Shown here: in pieces, positions 54,780 to 64,000 of the stretch | Layout of the letters: the number at the start of each line of letters is the position of its first letter | How positions within the stretch are numbered: the first letter of the stretch is position 1 | Assembly (NCBI RefSeq): GCF_021432765.1 | Contig: NZ_CP058908.1 | Coordinates: forward strand, 124,001-188,000 | Direction: 5' to 3' | Source of the DNA: Pseudomonas phenolilytica | GTDB lineage: Bacteria; Pseudomonadota; Gammaproteobacteria; Pseudomonadales; Pseudomonadaceae | Length of the DNA: 64,000 nucleotides | Translations under genes and position numbers: made by a program | Notes under the pieces: generated by a model | Database searches by the model: none | The model's input: the letters and a program-made list of their open reading frames with translations, nothing else | Told to the model about the DNA's origin: nothing

Positions 54780-55259
54780 TCAGTCGCGGAAGTTGTTGAA
54801 CTGCAGCGGCATGCCGAAATCCTTGGCGCGCAGGTGAGCGATGGCCTCCTGCAAGTCGTCGCGCTTCTTGCCGGTGACACGCACCTGCTCGCCCTGGATC
54901 GCGGCCTGCACCTTCAGCTTGGCGTCCTTGATGTGCGCGACAATCTTCTTCGCCAGCTCCTTGTCGATGCCTTCGCGCAGCACGACTTCCTGCTTGACGA
55001 CCTTGCCCGACGGATACGGATCCTTGTATTCCAGGCACTGGATGTCGATCTTGCGCTTGACCAGGCTCAACTTGAGGATCTCGATCATCTGCTCCAATTG
55101 GAAGTCGGCGTCGGCCGTCAGCTGCACGGTCAGCTCCTTCTGCTCGAACGTTCCTTTGCCGCGCAGATCGTAACGACGATCCAGCTCCTTGATCGCGTTG
55201 TCGATCGCGTTGGTGACTTCGTGCTTGTCCAGTTCGGACACCACGTCGAACGAGGGTAT
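54780..55259 (-). CDS. yajQ: YajQ family nucleotide-binding protein with apparent AUA start
   Basis: 159 residues if counted from the conserved N-terminus. [65 protein letters not shown] and [12 protein letters not shown] are the YajQ signatures; the family binds c-di-GMP or nucleic acids. Homologues begin [12 protein letters not shown]. Here the codon at that Met position is ATA (55257-55259), preceded by GGAGGAAG at ideal distance. The nearest regular start, GTG at 55244, would remove five conserved residues and place the Shine-Dalgarno 19 nt away. I therefore annotate from ATA. Confidence 0.85.
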   Translation of the reverse strand: MPSFDVVSELDKHEVTNAIDNAIKELDRRYDLRGKGTFEQKELTVQLTADADFQLEQMIEILKLSLVKRKIDIQCLEYKDPYPSGKVVKQEVVLREGIDKELAKKIVAHIKDAKLKVQAAIQGEQVRVTGKKRDDLQEAIAHLRAKDFGMPLQFNNFRD

Positions 55260-55420
55260 GGGGCTTCCTCCAGAATAGATAGCGCGACGGTCACGGACCG
55301 ACCCGCGCCTGGCTTGACGGTAAAAAAAGCGCGGTCATTATAACCGTTCGACGTGATACCGCCCGGTACTCCGGCAAAGCGTGACAGGACGTCCACCCTC
55401 TCCATTGATTGAGCTTGCCC

Positions 55421-57302
<1,882 letters not shown>

Positions 57303-57347
57303 CGCACCGCTACCCTGCGCAGGTCTTTCACGTTATCCGTGGCCGCC

Positions 57348-59363
57348 ATGACCCTGCGCCAGCGCCTCGAAAACCTGCCGGTCGGCCGCAAGCTGCTGAT
57401 CGCCCTGCTCGTCCTGCTGGCCGCCGTGCTGCTGGTGTCCAACCTCACCTTCATCAGCGCCGCTTACTGGATCTCGCGCCAGAGTGTGGCGCCGCAGGCT
57501 ATGCACACCATCGGCGAACTGTTCGCCAGCGAGGCGCTGAGCACGCAGGTGCTGGCCTCCACCGACGCAGCCGATGCCGCGCTGCGGCGACTCGACGGCT
57601 ATTCGCCCTTGCGCGCCGCGGTGATCTACGACACCTCCGGCAACCAGTTGGCGCAGCTGCAGCGCGGCGAGCGCCTGCGGCTACCCGAGCGGCTCGGCGA
57701 TGTCGCGGCCTGGCGCGCCGGGGAAATCCGCGCCAGCCTGCTGGTCGAGCTGCCGCAACCCGGCGATCGCCCCGGTCACCTGCTGCTGGTCGCCAGCAGT
57801 GAGCTGCCCGGCGCCTTCTACACCGGCACCCTGACGGCCAGCGTCGCCATCCTGCTGGCCAGCCTGCTGCTGTGGCTGCTGGTGGCGCGGCAGATTCGCC
57901 TGCTGATTACCCGGCCGATCCGCGAGCTAGAGGCGCTGTCGCGCCAGGTCACGCGCGACGAGGATTACTCGCTGCGCGCCTTGCCGAAGAACCAGGACGA
58001 GATCGGCCGCCTGGCCGATGCCTTCAACACCATGCTTTCGCGCATGCAGGCACGCGAGCAGCAGCTCAAGCGCGCCCGCGACGACGCGCAGGATGCCTTC
58101 GATCAGGCCCGCGGCCTGGCCGAGGAAACGCGCACTTCCAACCGTCGGCTGGAGCTGGAGGTACAGGTGCGCAGCAAGATCGAGAAGAAGCTCACCGGCT
58201 TCCAGAACTACCTCAACAGCATCATCGACTCGATGCCCTCGGCGCTCATCGCGCTGGATGAGCAGCTGTACGTCACCCAGTGGAATCAGGAGGCCAGCGT
58301 GCTGTCCGGCACGCCGCTGGACGAGGCACTGAACCAGCCGGTGTTCATCGCCTTCGAGCCGCTCAAGCCGTTCCTCGCGCAGATCCGCCACGCCTCCGAG
58401 CGCCAGCAGGTGCAGAAGATCGAGCGCGTCACCTGGCGCCGCAACGACGAGCTGCGCCATTACGCGCTGACCTTCTACCCGCTGATGGGCGGTGGCGGCC
58501 GCGGCGTGGTGATCCGCATCGACGACATCACCCAGCGCATCAACATGGAAGAAATGATGGTGCAGTCCGAGAAGATGCTCTCGGTCGGCGGACTGGCGGC
58601 CGGCATGGCCCATGAGATCAACAACCCGCTGGGCGCCATCCTGCACAACGCACAGAACATCCGCCGGCGGCTGTCCGCGGACCTGGAGCGCAATCGCGAA
58701 GCGGCCGCCGAAACCGGCGTCAGCCTCGAAGCGGTCAACCTCTACCTGCAAAAGCGCGAGGTGCCGCAACTGCTCGACGGCATCCAGCAGGCCGGCTCGC
58801 GTGCGGCGAAGATCGTCAGCCACATGCTCAACTTCAGCCGCATGAGCAACCGCCAGCTGGCCGACTGCCAGTTGCCGCTGCTGATCGACCAGGCGCTGGA
58901 GATCGCCGGCAACGACTTCGCGCTGGTCGAAGGCTTCGATTTCAAGTCGATCGAGATCGTCCGCGACTTCGATCCACAGGTCGACCGCGTGCCGTGCATC
59001 GGCAACGAGTTGGAGCAGGTGCTGCTCAATCTGCTGAAGAACGCCGCCCAGGCGATCCACCAGCACCGCGGTGCGGAGCCCGGCCGCATCATCCTGCGCA
59101 CCCGGCTCAATCCGCCGTGGGCGGAAATTCAGGTCGAGGACAATGGTGGCGGCATTCCAGAAGCCGTACGCAAGCGCATCTTCGAGCCGTTCTTCACCAC
59201 CAAGGAGGTCGGTCAGGGAACCGGCCTGGGACTTTCCGTTTCGTATTTCATCATTACCAACAATCATCAGGGGCAGATGGAGGTGCAGTGCCAGCCCGGC
59301 TACGGCAGCACCTTCACCCTGCGCCTGCCACTGGCGACGCCGGCCGAACCGGCGGATGCCTGA
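57348..59363 (+). CDS. Membrane sensor histidine kinase with HAMP, PAS and coiled coil
   Basis: 671 residues: membrane helix (~18-42), periplasmic CHASE8-like sensor, second helix (VAILLASLLLWLLVARQI), HAMP, coiled coil, PAS (NYLNSIIDSMPSALIALDE), phosphoacceptor His422 in GLAAGMAHEINNPLGAIL, and an ATPase domain (NLLKNAAQAIH, DNGGGIPEAV, GTGLGLSVSYFII). The HEINNPLG motif is of the NtrB/DctB-like class. P. aeruginosa PA4398, at the same position after panE, affects swarming and biofilm. No cognate regulator is adjacent except the degenerate-GGDEF protein two genes upstream. Confidence 0.9.
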   Translation: MTLRQRLENLPVGRKLLIALLVLLAAVLLVSNLTFISAAYWISRQSVAPQAMHTIGELFASEALSTQVLASTDAADAALRRLDGYSPLRAAVIYDTSGNQLAQLQRGERLRLPERLGDVAAWRAGEIRASLLVELPQPGDRPGHLLLVASSELPGAFYTGTLTASVAILLASLLLWLLVARQIRLLITRPIRELEALSRQVTRDEDYSLRALPKNQDEIGRLADAFNTMLSRMQAREQQLKRARDDAQDAFDQARGLAEETRTSNRRLELEVQVRSKIEKKLTGFQNYLNSIIDSMPSALIALDEQLYVTQWNQEASVLSGTPLDEALNQPVFIAFEPLKPFLAQIRHASERQQVQKIERVTWRRNDELRHYALTFYPLMGGGGRGVVIRIDDITQRINMEEMMVQSEKMLSVGGLAAGMAHEINNPLGAILHNAQNIRRRLSADLERNREAAAETGVSLEAVNLYLQKREVPQLLDGIQQAGSRAAKIVSHMLNFSRMSNRQLADCQLPLLIDQALEIAGNDFALVEGFDFKSIEIVRDFDPQVDRVPCIGNELEQVLLNLLKNAAQAIHQHRGAEPGRIILRTRLNPPWAEIQVEDNGGGIPEAVRKRIFEPFFTTKEVGQGTGLGLSVSYFIITNNHQGQMEVQCQPGYGSTFTLRLPLATPAEPADA

Positions 59364-59378
59364 CGCAAGGAATCCCGC

Positions 59379-59960
59379 ATGGGCAATCGTTTGTCAAAGA
59401 TCTACACCCGTACCGGCGATGCCGGCGAAACCGGCCTGGGTGATGGCCGCCGCGTGCCCAAGAGCCATCCGCGCGTGGAGGCGATGGGCGAGGTCGATAC
59501 GCTCAACAGCCAGCTCGGCCTGCTGCTTGCCGAACTGGCCGAAGCGCAGGCGCAATGGCCAGCGCTGGCTGAGCTGACGACCGTACTCGCGCCCTGCCAG
59601 CACCGCCTGTTCGACCTCGGCGGCGAGCTGGCGATGCCGGACTACCAGGCCCTCGGCACCGCGGAAATCACCCGCCTGGAGGCGGCCATCGACCGCTGGA
59701 ACGATGAACTCGGCCCGCTGAAGGACTTCATCCTGCCCGGCGGCTCACGGCTGATCGCCCAGGCGCACCTGTGCCGCAGCATGGCGCGCACCGCCGAGCG
59801 GCGCTGCCAGCAGCTGAATGCCGACGAACCCCTGCGCGGCGAGCTGCTGGGCTATCTCAATCGGCTGTCCGATCTGCTGTTCGTCGCCGCGCGCCTGATC
59901 GCGCGGCGCCAGGGTTGCGCCGAGGTGCTCTGGCAGGCCGCCGAGGCACCGCGTGGCTGA
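59379..59960 (+). CDS. Cob(I)yrinic acid a,c-diamide adenosyltransferase (PduO type)
   Basis: 193 residues. PduO-type signatures: KIYTRTGDAGETGLGDGRRVPK (ATP binding), VDTLNSQLGLLLAEL, DFILPGGSRLIAQAHLCRSMARTAERR. Adenosylates cobalamin precursors from ATP. Not homologous to CobA-type enzymes. Overlaps the next gene by 8 nt. Confidence 0.94.
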   Translation: MGNRLSKIYTRTGDAGETGLGDGRRVPKSHPRVEAMGEVDTLNSQLGLLLAELAEAQAQWPALAELTTVLAPCQHRLFDLGGELAMPDYQALGTAEITRLEAAIDRWNDELGPLKDFILPGGSRLIAQAHLCRSMARTAERRCQQLNADEPLRGELLGYLNRLSDLLFVAARLIARRQGCAEVLWQAAEAPRG

Positions 59961-60981
59961 ACGGCCGCTCGACCCGCGCGTGCGCACCCGCGAGGGTCTG
60001 CACGCCGCGTGGGAGGCGTTCATTGTTCTGCTGGTCTGCGTGAACCTCGCGCTGCTGCTGTTCGACAGCCTGTTCCTTCTGCAACCGATCAACGAGGCGC
60101 TGGCGCGCTGGCTGCCACAGCTGCACGAACGCTACGAACAGCACATCCATCGCAACCTGCAGTACATCGATCTGGGCTTCGTCAGCCTGTTCATCCTCGA
60201 CGTTTTGCTCGGCTGGACCGTGGCGCTGTTCGAGCGGCGCTATGCGCGCTGGTACTACTACCCGTTCGCCCACTGGTACGACGTGCTCGGCTGCATTCCG
60301 CTGGCCGGTCTGCGCTGGCTGCGCGTGCTGCGCATCGGCGCACTGCTGGTGCGTCTGCAGCGTCTCGGGCTGATCGACATGCGCCGCTGGGCGGTGTACG
60401 GCGTGCTCAATCGCTACTACGTACTGCTGATCGAGGAGCTGGCCGACCGGGTGATGGTCCGGCTGTTCGGCCGCCTGCAGCAGGAGATCGGCGCCAGCGA
60501 CGACCTGGCCCGCCGGCTGATCGACGAGGTAGTGCGCCCGCGCAAGCAGCGCCTGCTCGACGATCTGGCGCGGCGCCTGCAGGCCATGCTGGAGGTCGGC
60601 TATCGGGACAATCGCGGTGCCATCGAGGGTTACGTGAACGGCCTGCTGCACCAGGCGCTGACCGAAAATCCGCAGATGCACAAGCTGCGGCGGCTGCCGC
60701 TCGGCGGTCATATGGCCGACAGCCTCGATCAGGCCCTGCGCGACATCGTCGCCCGCCTGCTGCAGGGTGCCATCGACGGCCTGCGCGGCCCGCAGTTCCA
60801 GGCGCTGGCGCAGAATCTCGCCGACGAGTTCTTCGAGGCCTGGCTGTACCAGGACGAGCACACCGACCTGGCGCTGGAGGAGGTTCTGGTGGACATCATC
60901 GAGGTGCTCAAGCAGCAGGTACTGGACCGCCGCTGGAGTCGCTTCGTCGGTCCACCGCCACCGCCCACGCCGCCGCAGTGA
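59953..60981 (+). CDS. Voltage-sensor-like membrane protein of unknown function
   Basis: 342 residues, GTG start overlapping the adenosyltransferase stop. Helices at ~22-42 and ~70-92, then a short hydrophobic segment (VLGCIPLAGL) leading into an S4-like segment with Arg about every third position (RWLRVLRIGALLVRLQR). The remaining ~200 residues are soluble and helical ([23 protein letters not shown]), ending in a Pro-rich tail (VGPPPPPTPPQ). No pore loop (TVGYGD) is present, so it is not a complete K+ channel. Database names vary; function unknown. Translational coupling suggests shared expression with the adenosyltransferase. Confidence 0.75.
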   Translation: MAERPLDPRVRTREGLHAAWEAFIVLLVCVNLALLLFDSLFLLQPINEALARWLPQLHERYEQHIHRNLQYIDLGFVSLFILDVLLGWTVALFERRYARWYYYPFAHWYDVLGCIPLAGLRWLRVLRIGALLVRLQRLGLIDMRRWAVYGVLNRYYVLLIEELADRVMVRLFGRLQQEIGASDDLARRLIDEVVRPRKQRLLDDLARRLQAMLEVGYRDNRGAIEGYVNGLLHQALTENPQMHKLRRLPLGGHMADSLDQALRDIVARLLQGAIDGLRGPQFQALAQNLADEFFEAWLYQDEHTDLALEEVLVDIIEVLKQQVLDRRWSRFVGPPPPPTPPQ

Positions 60982-60996
60982 ACCGGCGCCCGCAGG

Positions 60997-61776
60997 TCAG
61001 GCGCCATCGACCGGACGGAAGCCGGCATGGGCGCGTTCGTCGAGGCGCGCACCGATGACCATCTCGGTCGCCCAATCGACCAGGATGGTGGTGTAAGCCT
61101 CCTGGCAGCGCTCGCTGCTCAGCGCATGATCGGCGCCATCGATGATGCGATGGGTCAGCGAATGGGTGCGCTGGAACGCGGCGCGGTAACTCATGATCGT
61201 CTCGTGCGGCACATAGCTGTCGTCTTCCGACTCGACGATCAGCACGTCACCGCGGAACGCCGCGCAGGCGGCCAGCGCGCGATTCTCCTCGGCCAGCACA
61301 TGGCGGCGGCGCAGGCGGTTGAGCGTGTCGCGATCGAGTTGCCGCTTGGGCATGTCCCAATCGTCGTCGCAGTACAGCGCCGGCACCCGCAGCGCCAGCC
61401 ATTTCACTGGCCGCAGCGCGGTGAGGATCGCCGCGAGATACCCACCATAACTGGTGCCGACCACGGCAATGGCGGCCGGATCGATATGCGGATGCGCCGC
61501 CAGCAGATCGTAGGCGGCCAGCAGGTCACGCAGGTTCTGCTCACGGGTCACGGTCTGCTGCTGCGCCGCCGTCTGCGCGTGCCCGCGCAGGTCGAACGAC
61601 AGGCAGATGCAACCGAGCCCAGCGATCCCCCGTGCCCGCGTCAGATCGCGCTGCTGGCTGCCGCCCCAGCCGTGCACGAACAGCACGCCGGGCATCTTTT
61701 CCGGCGGTGTCAGGAACGTACCGGCGATATGTTCGTCATCGACGAGGATGTCGACCGTCTCGCTATGTGTTGCCAT
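60997..61776 (-). CDS. Alpha/beta hydrolase
   Basis: 259 residues of the dienelactone hydrolase/BAAT-like type: oxyanion region VLFVHGWGGSQQ, nucleophile elbow AVVGTSYGGYLAA, acid in VESEDDSYVP, catalytic His in DGADHALS. Cytoplasmic; substrate unknown. Its start lies inside the last 14 nt of the preceding DUF3182 gene on the same strand, so they are translationally coupled. Confidence 0.88.
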   Translation of the reverse strand: MATHSETVDILVDDEHIAGTFLTPPEKMPGVLFVHGWGGSQQRDLTRARGIAGLGCICLSFDLRGHAQTAAQQQTVTREQNLRDLLAAYDLLAAHPHIDPAAIAVVGTSYGGYLAAILTALRPVKWLALRVPALYCDDDWDMPKRQLDRDTLNRLRRRHVLAEENRALAACAAFRGDVLIVESEDDSYVPHETIMSYRAAFQRTHSLTHRIIDGADHALSSERCQEAYTTILVDWATEMVIGARLDERAHAGFRPVDGA

Positions 61777-62887
61777 AGTCCTCCACCTTCACGCATTTGG
61801 TTATGAAGCCCACCTCCGCATCGTTGCCACGAAACAGCACGGTCGCGCCTTCGGGCGGAGCCTGCCGCTCGCCGTAGAGTTCCACCGACGAAGCGCGCAC
61901 CACGGCCACCGCATCGTCCTCGCAAAAACGCTGCAGCGCGGCCACTTCGGCGCTGCTGGCGCCGCCGATCCGCCAGGACTGCTCCAGCACCCCGGAGCGC
62001 GGCTGGCCGCGGCCATCGACGCCCTGAGCGATGTCGTAATTGCGCCGCGAAGCGAAGAAATCCCGGTAGCAAGCGGCGGCCGCCGCGTCGTAGACCTGTG
62101 CCTGGCGAACCGCCAGGCGGATGGCCTCGGTCAGGTCCAGTGCCAGCAACGCATCGAAGTCGCCGCGCACCACCACCAGGTCCGATCCGCCGTAGACTTC
62201 CTCGCCGCCGTTGTCGGCGGTCAAGCGTTGCGTGCCGTAGTAACTGGCCAGCTGGCCGCCGACCCGCACCTGACCGACGCTGAAGGTGGTCACCTGCTCC
62301 AGATGGCCTTCCAGCACCAGACCGAACTCCGTCAGCTCGCGCTCGTCAAGCGCCGCCAGCGCCTGTTCGAGCGCCTCGAGATCGTCGACGCGCTGCTGGC
62401 CACGCCCGCCAGTGGCGCGCACGGGCTTGATGCGCAGCGCGCCTTCGTGCAGCAGGCGCCGGCCCGCGTCGTGCGCATCCTCCAGGCTGAACACGCTGTA
62501 GCCGGACAGCACGCTGTCCCTGACCCGTGCGCCGAACTCGCGCGACCACCCCAGAGGCGCCGCGGCCTCAGGACGCACCAGTGGATGGGTGATCGCCTTG
62601 GTTTCGACGAACGCGTGTGGCACCACACCGCCGAACAGATCGTCTTCTGCAGCAAGGCCGAGCTCCTGCGCCTCGCGCTGGCCGATCACCGTGCCGGACG
62701 GCACCAGATAGGGTTGGGTTTCGTGACCTCGGGTCGGATCGTACTCACCGCCATAGCTCAGCCCCAGCAAGCCGGCCAGCTGCTCGGCCAGAGCGGCATG
62801 GACACGGCGCTCGTGCTCGGGCTCGCGTGCGCGGTTGGCGTAGATCATCACGACCCGGCGCGGGTTCGATGTATCGGCATTGATCAT
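61763..62887 (-). CDS. DUF3182 protein (ATP-grasp-like)
   Basis: 374 residues. RVVMIYANRAREPEHERRVHAALAEQLA at the N-terminus, then an ATP-grasp-like core (LLHEGALRIKPVRATGGRGQQRV with the nucleotide-binding Lys and Gly-rich loop, EFGLVLEGHLEQVTTFSVGQV with carboxylates). Such folds ligate a carboxylate to an amine or thiol using ATP, but the product here is unknown. Ends overlapping the alpha/beta hydrolase gene, so a ligase-hydrolase pair. Start at 62887 (MINADTSNPRR); the 138-codon upstream extension is not coding-like. Confidence 0.8.
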   Translation of the reverse strand: MINADTSNPRRVVMIYANRAREPEHERRVHAALAEQLAGLLGLSYGGEYDPTRGHETQPYLVPSGTVIGQREAQELGLAAEDDLFGGVVPHAFVETKAITHPLVRPEAAAPLGWSREFGARVRDSVLSGYSVFSLEDAHDAGRRLLHEGALRIKPVRATGGRGQQRVDDLEALEQALAALDERELTEFGLVLEGHLEQVTTFSVGQVRVGGQLASYYGTQRLTADNGGEEVYGGSDLVVVRGDFDALLALDLTEAIRLAVRQAQVYDAAAAACYRDFFASRRNYDIAQGVDGRGQPRSGVLEQSWRIGGASSAEVAALQRFCEDDAVAVVRASSVELYGERQAPPEGATVLFRGNDAEVGFITKCVKVEDYGNT

Positions 62888-63051
62888 TTCTTGGACAGCT
62901 CCTGGACTGCTCGGGCAGGTATGCAACGCCGGCAATGCATTCGCGCTGCCAAGCAGCGCCGGCCGGCTGTTGGGAAATAGACCCTGGCTCGAACGCAACG
63001 ATCCGTCCCGGGCAATATCCGTCACGGTGTCCGCTCGCTTCTTTGCCGTAT

Positions 63052-63079
63052 AAAAAAAGGGAGCCGGCAGGCTCCCTTC
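63052..63079 (-). terminator. ahpF terminator
   Basis: On the minus strand GGGAGCC - TGCC - GGCTCCC followed by seven T. It lies 21 nt after the ahpF stop; the 212-nt gap to the DUF3182 gene holds nothing else obvious. Confidence 0.9.
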
Positions 63080-63099
63080 TTCATTGCGCGAGACGCCAA

Positions 63100-64000
63100 T
63101 CAGGCCGGCGCGGAGGTGCGGATCAGGTGATCGAAGGCGCTCAGCGAGGCCTTGGCGCCTTCGCCAACGGCGATCACGATCTGCTTGTACGGCACCGTGG
63201 TCACGTCGCCGGCGGCGAACACGCCCGGGATGCTGGTCTGGCCTTTGGCGTCGACGATGATCTCGCCGAAACGCGACAGCTCCAGGGTGCCCTTGAGCCA
63301 TTCGCTGTTGGGCAGCAGGCCGATCTGCACGAAGATGCCTTCCAGCTCGACGCTGTGCATTTCTTCGCTGCTGCGGTCCTTGTAGACCAGGCCGGTGACC
63401 TTCTGGCCGTCGCCTTTGACCTCGGTGGTCTGCGCCATCTTCAGCACGCGGACGTTGGGCAGGCTGTTGAGCTTGCGCTGCAGCACGGCGTCGGCACGCA
63501 GTTCCTCACCGAATTCGAGCAGGGTCACGTGGGCGACGATGCCGGCCAGGTCGATGGCCGCTTCCACGCCGGAGTTGCCGCCGCCGATCACCGCCACGCG
63601 CTTGCCCTTGAACAGCGGGCCGTCGCAGTGCGGGCAGTAGGCGACGCCACGGCCGCGGTATTCCTGCTCGCCCGGCACGTTCATTTCGCGCCAGCGCGCG
63701 CCGGTGGCGAGTATCAGGGTCTTGGCCTTGAGTTCGCCGCCGTTCTCGAACTGCACGCGGTGCAGGCCGTCGTCGCCGGCCGGGATCAGCTGGCTGGCGC
63801 GCTGCAGGTTCATGATGTCGACGTCATACTCGCGCACGTGCTCTTCCAGCGCGCGGGCCAGTTTCGGGCCTTCGGTTTCCTTCACCGAGATGAAGTTCTC
63901 GATGGCCATGGTGTCCAGCACCTGACCGCCGAAGCGCTCGGCCGCGACGCCGGTGCGGATGCCCTTGCGCGCCGCGTAAATGGCCGCTGCGGCGCCAGCC
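63100..64000 (-). CDS. ahpF: Alkyl hydroperoxide reductase subunit F (C-terminal part, N-terminus beyond window)
   Basis: The frame is open to the window edge, giving the last ~300 residues. The redox disulfide CPHC ([27 protein letters not shown]) of the thioredoxin-reductase-like module is present, followed by the NADH-binding GGGNSG and the FAD-binding [18 protein letters not shown]. AhpF reduces AhpC with NADH for peroxide detoxification. The edge residues [13 protein letters not shown] are the FAD motif just after the N-terminal domain. ahpC would be expected just past the 64 kb end. Confidence 0.96.
   Translation of the reverse strand, partial: AGAAAAIYAARKGIRTGVAAERFGGQVLDTMAIENFISVKETEGPKLARALEEHVREYDVDIMNLQRASQLIPAGDDGLHRVQFENGGELKAKTLILATGARWREMNVPGEQEYRGRGVAYCPHCDGPLFKGKRVAVIGGGNSGVEAAIDLAGIVAHVTLLEFGEELRADAVLQRKLNSLPNVRVLKMAQTTEVKGDGQKVTGLVYKDRSSEEMHSVELEGIFVQIGLLPNSEWLKGTLELSRFGEIIVDAKGQTSIPGVFAAGDVTTVPYKQIVIAVGEGAKASLSAFDHLIRTSAPA

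Noticed and set aside
55242..55244. GTG as the start of yajQ
   Set aside because: Would drop five conserved residues and leave the strong Shine-Dalgarno 19 nt away; the ATA fits better, though sequencing error remains possible.
59953..60981. Potassium channel
   Set aside because: An S4-like ladder is present but no TVGYG-type selectivity filter or paired pore helices.

Overview
This 64 kb window is GC-rich chromosomal DNA of a gammaproteobacterium in the Pseudomonadaceae, most likely Pseudomonas or Stutzerimonas. The basis is gene content and local order recalled from P. aeruginosa: putP/putA/AraC regulator/AsrA protease; gcl-hyi-glxR-ttuD-pykF; hmp-ppyR; argP-argO-sodB-bifA-GIDE-lemA-imelysin; and groEL-groES-fxsA through ampG, mscS, yajQ and panE. 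I see no prophage, insertion sequence, integron, CRISPR array, rRNA or tRNA. The window looks like a core chromosome mosaic, and its unusual features lie mostly in regulatory and intergenic DNA.

Layout. 1-1.7 kb: end of xdhC and guanine deaminase (purine catabolism). 1.8-7.7 kb: proline uptake and oxidation (putP, putA) with an AraC-type activator. 7.9-10.3 kb: a second Lon-type protease (AsrA). 10.4-11.7 kb: a PA2169-type four-helix protein and exonuclease III. 11.8-15.0 kb: a heavy-metal/redox type two-component system divergent from two exported proteins, a DUF336 (HbpS/GlcG-like) protein and a hydroxyisourate hydrolase, with a perfect CATTAC-N6-GTAATG palindrome between them. 15.0-22.7 kb: LysR regulator and the glyoxylate carboligase-glycerate operon ending in pyruvate kinase, interrupted by a REP pair and a strongly structured 333-nt gap. 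22.8-26.0 kb: urea transporter, NO-detoxifying flavohemoglobin, PpyR and a KGG stress peptide.

26.3-30.9 kb: NAD salvage (pncB), a membrane diguanylate cyclase and the autotransporter esterase EstA. 31-38.7 kb: a coiled-coil membrane protein, argP/argO, sodB, the c-di-GMP phosphodiesterase BifA, and a LemA/GIDE pair. 38.8-45.7 kb: a Fur-box-preceded module of two imelysin lipoproteins around a di-heme lipoprotein plus a DUF1513 propeller protein (probable periplasmic iron handling), then a chemoreceptor. 46-48.9 kb: groESL with a sigma-32-like promoter, and fxsA. 49-55.3 kb: HugZ-like protein, SDR, DUF481 porin-like protein, ATL DNA-repair protein, AmpG, MscS, and YajQ with an apparent AUA start. 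55.4-64 kb: a response regulator with a degenerate GGDEF domain, panE, a large sensor kinase, cobalamin adenosyltransferase, a voltage-sensor-like membrane protein, an alpha/beta hydrolase overlapping a DUF3182 ATP-grasp-like gene, and the C-terminal part of ahpF.

The candidates most worth pursuing are the exported DUF336 + HIU hydrolase + two-component system (possible three-part redox/heme/metal sensing unit), the structured RNA-like region ahead of ttuD, and the AUA start of yajQ. PA locus comparisons are from memory, not from a search.
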